Assembly (NCBI GenBank): GCA_017538965.1
Contig: JAFYHU010000065.1
Location: forward strand, 1 to 45,523
DNA length: 45,523 nucleotides
Direction: 5' to 3'
DNA from: Oscillospiraceae bacterium
GTDB lineage: Bacteria; Bacillota; Clostridia; Oscillospirales; Oscillospiraceae
The notes under the pieces were generated by a model. The model worked only from the letters and a program-made list of their open reading frames with translations. It did no database searches and had not been told where the DNA came from. A program made the translations under genes and the position numbers. Of the stretch, positions 36,462 to 44,031 are shown piece by piece; positions within the stretch are counted from its first letter, which is position 1, and each line of letters opens with the position of its first letter.

Positions 36462-36746
36462 TCAGGCTATACCGTTTCGCGGCCAGGGAAAGAACAGCCC
36501 CTGACCAGCCGGTTGCTGCCGCGATTCCTTACTTTGTAGGGAGGTATCCCCGATGGGAAGCCCAGCGAAGCGGGTTTCCATCGGAGAGCGACGATCAGCG
36601 GAATGGGCGAGCTTTCCCGACGCTTCGGGGAAGCGAGACGATATGGAGCTTGAGAGGAGCCAGCGCGGCGGGAAAGGTCGGAGCGAGGAGAAACATCATC
36701 TTCCGCGCAATTGCAGGAAGCTGAGATCGGGAATGAACAAAGCGTT
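36462..36746 (-). repeat. Palindromic repeat element upstream of carA (modules A, C, B)
   Basis: Reversed module A at 36474-36525, module C at about 36540-36668 and reversed module B to about 36745. It is the near-perfect reverse complement of the element inside carA (37310-37580). Across the C part (36549-36670) I see about one mismatch. It fills the gap between argF and carA. Confidence 0.85.
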
Positions 36747-36786
36747 TTAAGACAACACCAAAGAGATATATACAAGGAATCAGAGA

Positions 36787-38163
36787 ATGAACGCGTATCT
36801 TGTGCTGGAAAACGGAATGATCTTCGAAGGCCGGGCCATCGGATATTGGCCGGGCCTTTCGGACAATGGCGGTTCTGTCGGAGAACTGGTGTTCACGACC
36901 GGGATGACGGGATATCTGGAGACGCTGACGGACCCGAGCTATGCCGGGCAGATCATCATGCAGACCTTCCCGATGATCGGCAATTACGGTGTGATTCCGG
37001 CCGATTTTGAAGGAAAATGCTTTGCGAAAGGCTATGTGGTGCGGGAACTCTGCGACGCGCCGTCGAATTTCCGCAGCGAAGGCAGACTGGACGACTTTCT
37101 GAAGCAGCAGCGCATCCCGGGCATCTGCGGCGTGGATACGCGCGCGCTGACCCGGCTGATCCGGGAAAACGGCGTGATGAACGCCTGCCTGTGCGCAGAC
37201 CTGCCGACGCAAAGCGCCGACATTTCTGTGATGCTGGAAGAGATCAAAGCATATAAGGTCGAAAATGTGGTGGCGGAGGTCAGCACGAAAGAAATATTGG
37301 AGTTTGCCGCAGGGAGCCCGATCGAAGCTTCCTGCAATTGCGCGGAAGATACAGTTGCTCCTCGCACGGAAGTTTCCCCGCCGCGCTGGCTCCTCTCAAG
37401 CTCCATATCATCTCGCTTCCCCGAAGCGTCGGGAAAGCTCGCCCATTCCGCTGATCGTCGCTCTCCGATGGAAACCCGCTTCGCTGGGCTTCCCATCGGG
37501 GATGCCTCCCAACAAAGTAAAGAATCGCGGCAGCAGGAGGTCGGAGAGGGGCAGCAGCTTCCCTGGCCGCGAAACGGGGAAAGCTGCGTGGGAGCGGGGA
37601 ATCCTCTTCATGTTGTACTCATAGACTATGGGGCGAAGAGGAATATCATCCGCAGTCTCACGGAGCGCGGGTGCCGCGTGACCGTGGTGCCGCATGACAC
37701 CCCGGCGGAGAAGATCCTGGCGATGCAGCCGGACGGCGTAATGCTCTCCAACGGACCGGGAGACCCGGCGGAGAACGTCTTTGAAGTCGAGCAGATCGCG
37801 CAGCTTGTCGGCAAACTGCCCGTCTTCGGCATCTGCCTCGGCCATCAGCTGACGGCGCTGGCCATGGGCGGGAAGACCTATAAGCTCAAGTACGGACACC
37901 GCGGCGCCAACCAGCCGGTGACGGACGGAAAACGGACCTGGATCACAACGCAGAATCACGGCTATACCGTGGACTCCGACAGCATGGCGGGCATCGCTTC
38001 CCTCAGCTTCCGCAATGCCAACGACTTCAGCTGCGAGGGACTGGACTATCCGGGAAAGCGCTGCTTCACGGTCCAGTTTCACCCGGAAGCCTGCGCGGGA
38101 CCCCGCGATACCGGCTTCCTGTTCGACCGGTTCCTGCGCATGATGCGGGGAGAGGAGGGCTGA
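36787..38163 (+). CDS. carA: Carbamoyl-phosphate synthase small subunit with in-frame repeat insertion
   Basis: 458 residues, about 90 more than the usual 360-380. CarA hydrolyses glutamine and channels ammonia to CarB. The N-terminal domain (1-174) is normal: LENGMIFEGRAIGYWPG, FTTGMTGYLETLTDPSYAGQ, GICGVDTRALTRLIRE. Residues about 175-266 come from a genome repeat inserted in frame with no stop. The class I glutaminase domain (from NPLHVVLIDYGAKRN) is intact, with Cys350 in FGICLGHQ and the HPE motif near 437. The insertion lies at the domain junction, a place where extra residues may be tolerated. carB begins 1 nt after the stop. AAGGA precedes the ATG. Confidence 0.95.
   Translation: MNAYLVLENGMIFEGRAIGYWPGLSDNGGSVGELVFTTGMTGYLETLTDPSYAGQIIMQTFPMIGNYGVIPADFEGKCFAKGYVVRELCDAPSNFRSEGRLDDFLKQQRIPGICGVDTRALTRLIRENGVMNACLCADLPTQSADISVMLEEIKAYKVENVVAEVSTKEILEFAAGSPIEASCNCAEDTVAPRTEVSPPRWLLSSSISSRFPEASGKLAHSADRRSPMETRFAGLPIGDASQQSKESRQQEVGEGQQLPWPRNGESCVGAGNPLHVVLIDYGAKRNIIRSLTERGCRVTVVPHDTPAEKILAMQPDGVMLSNGPGDPAENVFEVEQIAQLVGKLPVFGICLGHQLTALAMGGKTYKLKYGHRGANQPVTDGKRTWITTQNHGYTVDSDSMAGIASLSFRNANDFSCEGLDYPGKRCFTVQFHPEACAGPRDTGFLFDRFLRMMRGEEG
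37310..37580 (+). repeat. Repeat element B-C-A inserted in frame inside carA
   Basis: Module B (about 37313-37393, CCCGATCGAAGCTTCCTGCA to CCGCCGCGCTGG), reversed module C (37392-37506, GCTCCATATCATCTCGCTTC, ending CCCATCGGGGAT) and module A (37523-37575, TCGCGGCAGCAGG to CCCTGGCCGCGAAAC). The coding frame runs through all three modules without a stop. The same modules occur outside genes elsewhere in the window. Confidence 0.92.
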
Positions 38164-38164
38164 G

Positions 38165-41100
38165 ATGCCAAGGGACAACAGCATTCAGAAAGTTCTCGTA
38201 ATCGGCTCCGGCCCGATCGTCATCGGGCAGGCGGCCGAGTTCGACTATGCCGGGGCCCAGGCGTGCCGGATTCTGCGGCAGGAGGGGATCCGAACCGTTC
38301 TCGTCAACTCCAACCCCGCCACCATCATGACCGACAAGAAGCTTGCAGATGCGATCTATCTGGAGCCCCTGACAGAGGAAACCCTGCGGCGCATCATCGA
38401 GAAGGAGCGCCCGGACGGGCTGCTGGCCGGCCTCGGCGGGCAGACGGGTCTGACGCTTGCGATGCTGCTGAGCCGGGACGGAACCCTGGAAAAGTACGGC
38501 GTGCGCCTGCTGGGCTCGAACCTGGAGAGCATCGAGCGGGCCGAGGACCGGGAGCGCTTCCGGAAGACGCTGGAAGAGATGGGACAGCCCGTCATTCCTT
38601 CGGCCACGGCCGTGACCGTCCCGGAGGCTCTTGCCATCGCGGAGGAGATCGGCTATCCGGTCATCATCCGGCCGGCCTATACCCTGGGCGGCACGGGCGG
38701 CGGCATCGCCGGAAATCCGGAAGAACTCGCGGGGATTGCCGGAACCGGACTGGATCTCTCGCCGATCAGCCAGGTGCTGGTTGAAAAGTGCATCTCGGGC
38801 TGGAAGGAAATCGAATTCGAGACCATGCGGGACGCCGCAGGCAACGTCATCGCGGTCTGCTCGATGGAAAACATCGACCCGGTCGGCATCCACACGGGAG
38901 ACTCGATCGTCGTTGCGCCGGCGCTGACGCTGGCGGACCGGGAATACCAGATGCTGCGCTCGGCGGCTCTGGATATCATCACCGCCCTCGGCATCGTCGG
39001 CGGCTGCAACTGCCAGTTCGCGCTGAACCCCGACAGCTTTGAATACGCCGTCATCGAGGTCAATCCGCGCGTCTCACGCTCGTCGGCGCTGGCTTCGAAG
39101 GCGACCGGCTATCCGATCGCGAAGATCAGCACGAAACTCGCGCTGGGCTACACCCTGGACGAGATCAAAAACGACATCACCGGCAAGACCTGTGCCTGCT
39201 TTGAACCGGCGCTGGACTATGTCGTGGTGAAGTTCCCCAAATGGCCCTTTGACAAGTTCCCGCATGCCAGCCGCCGCCTCGGCACCCAGATGAAAGCGAC
39301 GGGCGAAGTGATGGCCATCGCGCCGAGCTTCGAGATGGCTCTGATGAAGGCGGTCCGCGGCGCGGAAATCTCGATGGAGACCTTAAATGCGCAAAAGACG
39401 GAGAACCGTCCCCTGTCTGTTTCGGATCTGACAGCGCAGGACGATCACAGGATCTTCACGGTCTTCGCGGCACTGAAGCAGGGCATGACGGTCGACGAAA
39501 TCCATGAGATCACCCGCATCGACCGCTTCTTCATCGAGAAGCTGAAGGGCATGGCGGTGTTCGAAGAGGAGATCGCCGGGAAGACATTGACGGAAGCGCA
39601 ATACCGGAAGGCGAAACAGCTGGGCTATACGGACAGGGGCCTGCGGGAAGTGCTCGGAGCGGAAATTCCGGAAGGACTGACGGAGCCTTTCATTTACAAG
39701 ATGGTCGACACCTGCGCGGCGGAATTCGACGCGCAGACGCCGTATTTCTATTCGGCCTGCGAAGAGGGGAAAATGAAACGAGGAACCGTCCCCTGTTTCA
39801 GCTGCGAGGCAAGGAGCTTTGAGCGCAGCGGGAAGCCGGTCGTGATGGTGCTCGGATCCGGACCTATCCGGATCGGGCAGGGCATTGAATTCGACTACAG
39901 CTCGGTGCACTGCGTCTGGACCCTGCGCGAGATGGGCTATGACGTGGTCATCGTCAACAACAACCCCGAGACGGTCTCGACCGACTATGACACGGCGGAC
40001 CGGCTGTACTTCGAGCCGCTCTGTCCCGAAGACGTGTGGAACATCATTCAGGTGGAAAAACCCATCGGGGTGGTGGTTGCCTTCGGCGGGCAGACGGCCA
40101 TCAAGCTGACCAAATTCCTGTCGGAGAAGGGCGTCGCGATTCTCGGAACCTCCGCCGACGGCATCGACATCGCCGAAGACAGGGCGCGCTTTGACGCGCT
40201 GCTCGAGCGCTTCGGCATCCGCCGGCCGCGCGGGCACGGCGTCAGCAGCCTGGAGGAGGCCGTCCGGGCGGCGGAGGAGCTGGGCTATCCGGTCCTGCTG
40301 CGTCCCAGCTACGTGATCGGCGGACAGGGCATGTGCATCTCCCGCGACCGGGAGACCACCGAGCGCTACATGCAGGGCATTCTCTCCGGCGGCATCGAAA
40401 ACCCGGTGCTGGTCGACAAGTACATGCCCGGCATCGAACTGGAGGTCGACGTGATCTCGGACGGGGAGGACGTGCTGATCCCGGGCATCATGGAACACAT
40501 CGAGCGCGCCGGGGTGCACAGCGGCGACTCCATCGCGGTCTATCCCCCCTACAACCTCAACGACAAGTTCCTGCAGCGGATCTGCGAGGTGTCCGAAAAA
40601 CTGACTCTGGCGCTGGGAACCAGGGGCCTGGTCAACATCCAGTACCTGATCTACGGCGACGAGCTGTACGTGATCGAGGTCAACCCCCGCGCATCGCGGA
40701 CGGTCCCCTATATTTCCAAGGTCACAAATGTCAATATGGTGGATATCGCGGCGCACGTCATGCTGGGCGAAAAGCTGCGGGATCTGGGCTGCGGCACCGG
40801 ACTGAAGGCGACGCCGCCCTACTACACGGTCAAGGTACCGGTCTTTTCATTTGAAAAACTGAACGACGCCAACTCCATCCTCGGCCCGGAGATGAAGTCG
40901 ACCGGCGAGGTGCTCGGCATCGGACGGAGCCTGGCGGAGGCCATGTTCAAGGGACTGACGGCCGCCGGATTCCGGATCCCCGGACCGGGACAGGGCGTCC
41001 TGCTCAGCGTGGAAACGGCCGACTATCCCGACATCCTCACGCTCGCGAGGCGCTTTCACGGCCTCGGCCTGCAGCTCTATGCCACCGAGGGAACGGCGGC

Positions 41101-42220
41101 CGCCATCCGCGAGGCCGGGCTTCCGGTGGAGAGCTTTGATCCGGCGATGCTCCTCAGCGCTGCGCCGGAAACGGTGCCCGTCAGCCTCATCGTCTATACC
41201 GGCGCCGTCAAGGACGGAACCATGGGCGACTACATCGCCCTGCACCGGAGGGCCATGCAGCTTGGCATTCCCTGCCTGACCTCCACCGACACGGCCAATG
41301 CGCTTGCCGACAGCATCGCGGGACGCTATCACGAGTCGAACACGGAGCTGGTCGACCTCAACCGGATGCGGCGCTGGCGGCGGACCGTTCCCTTCACCAA
41401 GATGCAGGGCTGCGGGGACGACTATATCTTTATCGAGAACTTCGACGGCTCCCTTTCCTGTCCGGAATCACTCTGCGTTTCCCTCTGCCGGGTGCACACC
41501 GGCATCGGGGCGGACGGCATCGTGCTTCTGGAGACATCCACATGCGCCGACGTACGCATGCGGAGCTTCAACCGCGACGGCAGCGAAGGGAAAATGGCCG
41601 GGAACAACCTGCGCTGCGTGGCCAAGTATCTCTATGACAGGGCTTATATCCGCACGGAGACGATGACGGTAGAGACGGCGGGCGGCATCCGGAAGCTGCG
41701 CCTCTACTGCCGGGACGGCAAGGTCAGCTCGGTCACGGTTGCAATGGGAAGGGCCTCGTTCGACCCGGAAGAGATTCCGGTACGGACCGAAAAACAGCGC
41801 CTTGTTGACAGCGAGGTCTTCATCGCGGGACGCAGCTGGAAGGTCAGCTGTCTCTCCGTCGGAAACCCCCACTGCGTGACCTTCGTATCAAACCCCGACA
41901 TCCTCAATCTTGAGGAGATCGGCCCGCAGTTTGAACATGATCCGATGTTCCCCGAGCGCGTCAACACGGAGTTTGTCCGTGTCGTGAGCCGGACCGCGCT
42001 GCGCATGCGCGTCTGGGAGCGCGGCAGCGGGGAGACCCCTGCCTGCGGCACCGGGGCCTGTGCGGCCGTTGCGGCGGCCGTGGAAAACGGACTCTGCGAC
42101 CCGGACACCGATATCCGGGTAACGCTGCCGGGCGGCGACCTGATCGTGCGCCTGAGCGGCGGGGAAATCTTCCTCACCGGCGGTGCCGAAACCGTCTTCA
42201 CCGGAAGCTTTGAATACTGA
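38165..42220 (+). CDS. carB: Carbamoyl-phosphate synthase large subunit fused to a DapF-like domain
   Basis: 1351 residues; CarB alone is about 1070. Residues 1-1070 hold both ATP-grasp halves (VIGSGPIVIGQAAEFDYAG; VLGSGPIRIGQGIEFDYSS; NPRVSRSSALASKATGYPIA; NPRASRTVPYISKVTN) and the C-terminal methylglyoxal-synthase-like regulatory domain, ending near RYHESNTELVDLNRM. From about 1075 a diaminopimelate-epimerase fold follows without a stop: PFTKMQGCGDDYIFIE, GADGIVLLE, SFNRDGSEGKMAGNNLRCVA, GNPHCVTF, RVWERGSGETPACGTGAC. The second catalytic Cys (1294) is present; the first is Ala1145. Asp1085 replaces the conserved Asn of GNDY. The CarB part looks fully functional. Two short palindromes lie in frame within it. 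Confidence 0.95.
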   Translation: MPRDNSIQKVLVIGSGPIVIGQAAEFDYAGAQACRILRQEGIRTVLVNSNPATIMTDKKLADAIYLEPLTEETLRRIIEKERPDGLLAGLGGQTGLTLAMLLSRDGTLEKYGVRLLGSNLESIERAEDRERFRKTLEEMGQPVIPSATAVTVPEALAIAEEIGYPVIIRPAYTLGGTGGGIAGNPEELAGIAGTGLDLSPISQVLVEKCISGWKEIEFETMRDAAGNVIAVCSMENIDPVGIHTGDSIVVAPALTLADREYQMLRSAALDIITALGIVGGCNCQFALNPDSFEYAVIEVNPRVSRSSALASKATGYPIAKISTKLALGYTLDEIKNDITGKTCACFEPALDYVVVKFPKWPFDKFPHASRRLGTQMKATGEVMAIAPSFEMALMKAVRGAEISMETLNAQKTENRPLSVSDLTAQDDHRIFTVFAALKQGMTVDEIHEITRIDRFFIEKLKGMAVFEEEIAGKTLTEAQYRKAKQLGYTDRGLREVLGAEIPEGLTEPFIYKMVDTCAAEFDAQTPYFYSACEEGKMKRGTVPCFSCEARSFERSGKPVVMVLGSGPIRIGQGIEFDYSSVHCVWTLREMGYDVVIVNNNPETVSTDYDTADRLYFEPLCPEDVWNIIQVEKPIGVVVAFGGQTAIKLTKFLSEKGVAILGTSADGIDIAEDRARFDALLERFGIRRPRGHGVSSLEEAVRAAEELGYPVLLRPSYVIGGQGMCISRDRETTERYMQGILSGGIENPVLVDKYMPGIELEVDVISDGEDVLIPGIMEHIERAGVHSGDSIAVYPPYNLNDKFLQRICEVSEKLTLALGTRGLVNIQYLIYGDELYVIEVNPRASRTVPYISKVTNVNMVDIAAHVMLGEKLRDLGCGTGLKATPPYYTVKVPVFSFEKLNDANSILGPEMKSTGEVLGIGRSLAEAMFKGLTAAGFRIPGPGQGVLLSVETADYPDILTLARRFHGLGLQLYATEGTAAAIREAGLPVESFDPAMLLSAAPETVPVSLIVYTGAVKDGTMGDYIALHRRAMQLGIPCLTSTDTANALADSIAGRYHESNTELVDLNRMRRWRRTVPFTKMQGCGDDYIFIENFDGSLSCPESLCVSLCRVHTGIGADGIVLLETSTCADVRMRSFNRDGSEGKMAGNNLRCVAKYLYDRAYIRTETMTVETAGGIRKLRLYCRDGKVSSVTVAMGRASFDPEEIPVRTEKQRLVDSEVFIAGRSWKVSCLSVGNPHCVTFVSNPDILNLEEIGPQFEHDPMFPERVNTEFVRVVSRTALRMRVWERGSGETPACGTGACAAVAAAVENGLCDPDTDIRVTLPGGDLIVRLSGGEIFLTGGAETVFTGSFEY
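39393..39422 (+). repeat. Short palindromic repeat in carB, copy 1
   Basis: GACGGAGAACCGTCCCCTGT, with GACGG/CCGTC pairing, encodes the stretch around TENRPLSVS between the first ATP-grasp half and the oligomerisation domain. It shares GAACCGTCCCCTGT with copy 2. Confidence 0.55.
39775..39799 (+). repeat. Short palindromic repeat in carB, copy 2
   Basis: GAAACGAGGAACCGTCCCCT then GTTTC: ends GAAAC/GTTTC pair and the centre shares GGAACCGTCCCCTGT with copy 1. It encodes KRGTVPCF just before the second ATP-grasp half, where homologs I recall have a shorter linker. Confidence 0.6.
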
Positions 42221-42229
42221 AGAAAAGAA

Positions 42230-42372
42230 TTGAGAGTGGAGAGACGAAGGATAGAGTTAAGAGTGGAGAGTTGAGAGTGGAGAGACGGGGGAGCCCGTTA
42301 TAAGGCTTTGTGATTACGCGGGAGGGAAGCTGGGCACTCGTACCCAGGCTTTACCGTCCCGCGTTTTATTCT
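42230..42372 (+). repeat. Heptamer repeats and a B module after carB-dapF
   Basis: GAGTGGA/GAGTTGA/GAGACGG-type units (42230-42286) starting 10 bp after the stop, then a diverged module B (42287-42370, GATTACGCGGGAGGG to CCGTCCCGCGTTTTATTC). No gene. Confidence 0.75.
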
Positions 42373-42410
42373 TTTGGGATCGTTTTTCAGGCTTACGGAT
42401 ACATCTGGTG

Positions 42411-42528
42411 TCTACTTTTGAAAAACCATTATTCGCAAAAATGTGGTGTATGTCCACTTTTGAAAAAAGAAATAAAATAAAATTATTTTTCATGTCTACT
42501 TTTCTTGACTGGTACAGTCTACTTTAAC
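42411..42528 (+). repeat. Four related GTCTACTTTTGAAAAA motifs at an AT-rich junction
   Basis: GTGTCTACTTTTGAAAAACC (from 42409), GTATGTCCACTTTTGAAAAA (near 42448), CATGTCTACTTTTCTTGAC (42491) and CAGTCTACTTTAACTTT (42515). They sit where the upstream repeats end and the truncated ATPase begins. They may be remnants of a mobile-element end; no transposase is seen. Confidence 0.55.
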
Positions 42529-43671
42529 TTTGATGAAGAGGACGAACTCAAATCGATTTTTCAGAAAAACAAGAATCCTCATCGTATCATAGAACTTCTT
42601 TCCATGATCGCCGGAGAGAAGATCGTTCCGGGAGAAACGCTGATTATCTTCGACGAGGTGCAGGAATGCCCGGAGGCACTTAACGCCCTGAAGTATTTCA
42701 AGGAGAAAGCAAATGAATACCATGTTATTGCAGCCGAAAGTCTGCTGGGGACACTTCTTGCAGAACCGAAGTCTTATCCTGTCGGCATGGTCAACCTTCT
42801 GGACATCTATCCCCTGACTTTTGATGAGTTCCTCGAAGCAACGGATCCCGGGCTGTTCTCCTATTACAAAAGCATCCGGAAGGAACAGCAGATTGAGGAT
42901 ATCTTCCATACCCGTCTGCTGGATTCCTATAACAGCTACCTGATTATCGGCGGTATGCCGGAATGTGTGGCATCGTGGATAAAATACAAGGATCCTGCCC
43001 GTATATCGCAGATCCAGCAGGAATTGACAGAGATCTATGAAAATGAATTTTCCAAGCACAACGGCAAAGTTAACAGCGGACGTATCCTTATGGTTTTTCG
43101 AAGCATCGTTTCACAGCTTGCCAAGCCAAATGAAAAGTTCATGTATGGAGCTGTTCGGAACGGCGGCAGAGCAAGAGATTTTGAAGAGGCTATCGAGTGG
43201 CTTGTTTCAGCCGGTATGCTCAACCGCGTTTACAATGTCTCCAAGATGGAACATCCGCTTTCTGTTTTTGACAAGCCGGATCAATTCAAGCTCTTTGTTT
43301 TCGACACAGGTCTTCTGAAACACATGGCCGGTATTGACAACAGCGCTATCCTCCTGAAAACCAATTTTCAGTTCAAGGGTCCGCTTACAGAAAACTATGT
43401 TCTGCAGCAGCTTCGAGGACAGTTTGATGTTGAGCCTCGATACTATTCTGATAAAAACAGTGAGATTGACTTTGTCCTGCAGCATGGAACTGAGATTATT
43501 CCCCTTGAAGTAAAAGCCGGAGAAGACAAATCTGCACCTTCATTCAAGAAGTATGTGAATGACCATCATCCGGAACACGCGATCAGATATTCGAAACGCG
43601 GGTACAGAAAAGACGGAACCATTACGAACCTGCCTTTATATCTTGCGAGAAAAACCAGAGAGTTGTTATAA
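42505..43671 (+). pseudogene. AAA ATPase / DUF4143 protein, 5'-truncated
   Basis: The frame has no ATG or ribosome binding site at its 5' end; the only possible start is a TTG at 42505. Recognisable homology starts near VYFNFDEEDELK. The Walker A segment (normally GARQVGKT, about 35-45 residues earlier) is missing. Walker B (TLIIFDEVQECPEAL), sensor VIAAES, YPLTFDEFL, IIGGMPECV, the DUF4143 part (YGAVRNGGRARDFEEAIEWL) and the endonuclease-like end (SEIDFVLQHGTEIIPLEVKAG) are intact. It is AT-richer than its neighbours, suggesting later acquisition. Without the P-loop it cannot bind ATP normally, so it is called a remnant. Confidence 0.8.
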
Positions 43672-43732
43672 AGAGAGAAGAGATAAATTGCTCCCAGCGG
43701 AGATGCGGGGTGCTACCCACTTGGCTTGTACT

Positions 43733-43850
43733 GTTTCGCGGCCAGGGAAACAGATGCCCCTGTCGAAACAACTGCTGCCGCGAATAGATTATGGGTATGG
43801 AATTCTGCAACAACGCTGAAGGTACCTGCCAGCTTATAGGCACTAACAGA
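43733..43850 (-). repeat. Reversed A and D modules
   Basis: Reversed module A at 43733-43785 (GTTTCGCGGCCAGGGAAAC to GCTGCCGCGAAT), then reversed D to about 43850 (ATTATGGGTATGGAATTC, GGTACCTGCCAGCTTATAGG). A short GAGAGAAGAGA stretch precedes it after the ATPase stop. The rest of the gap to 44031 holds the next promoter. Confidence 0.8.
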
Positions 43851-43909
43851 TTTCCCGTTGCCGGACAATATGCAAATCCTAAAAAGGGTTTGACATTCTG
43901 GACCCCCCC

Positions 43910-43938
43910 TTGCAGGAAAGAAAAACCTGTTATAATAT
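43910..43938 (+). promoter_or_regulatory. Putative promoter of the secreted HAD gene
   Basis: TTGCAG at 43910-43915 with TATAAT at 43931-43936 (15-bp spacer) or TAATAT at 43933-43938 (17 bp). About 95 bp before the start codon. Confidence 0.5.
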
Positions 43939-44031
43939 AATTTTCCTGAGAGTGAAAAGTTCTCTCCTAATACAATTCTGATCAAAATGAACAAAAAACA
44001 ATAGAGAGGATAGAAAAGAAAGGTACGAACT

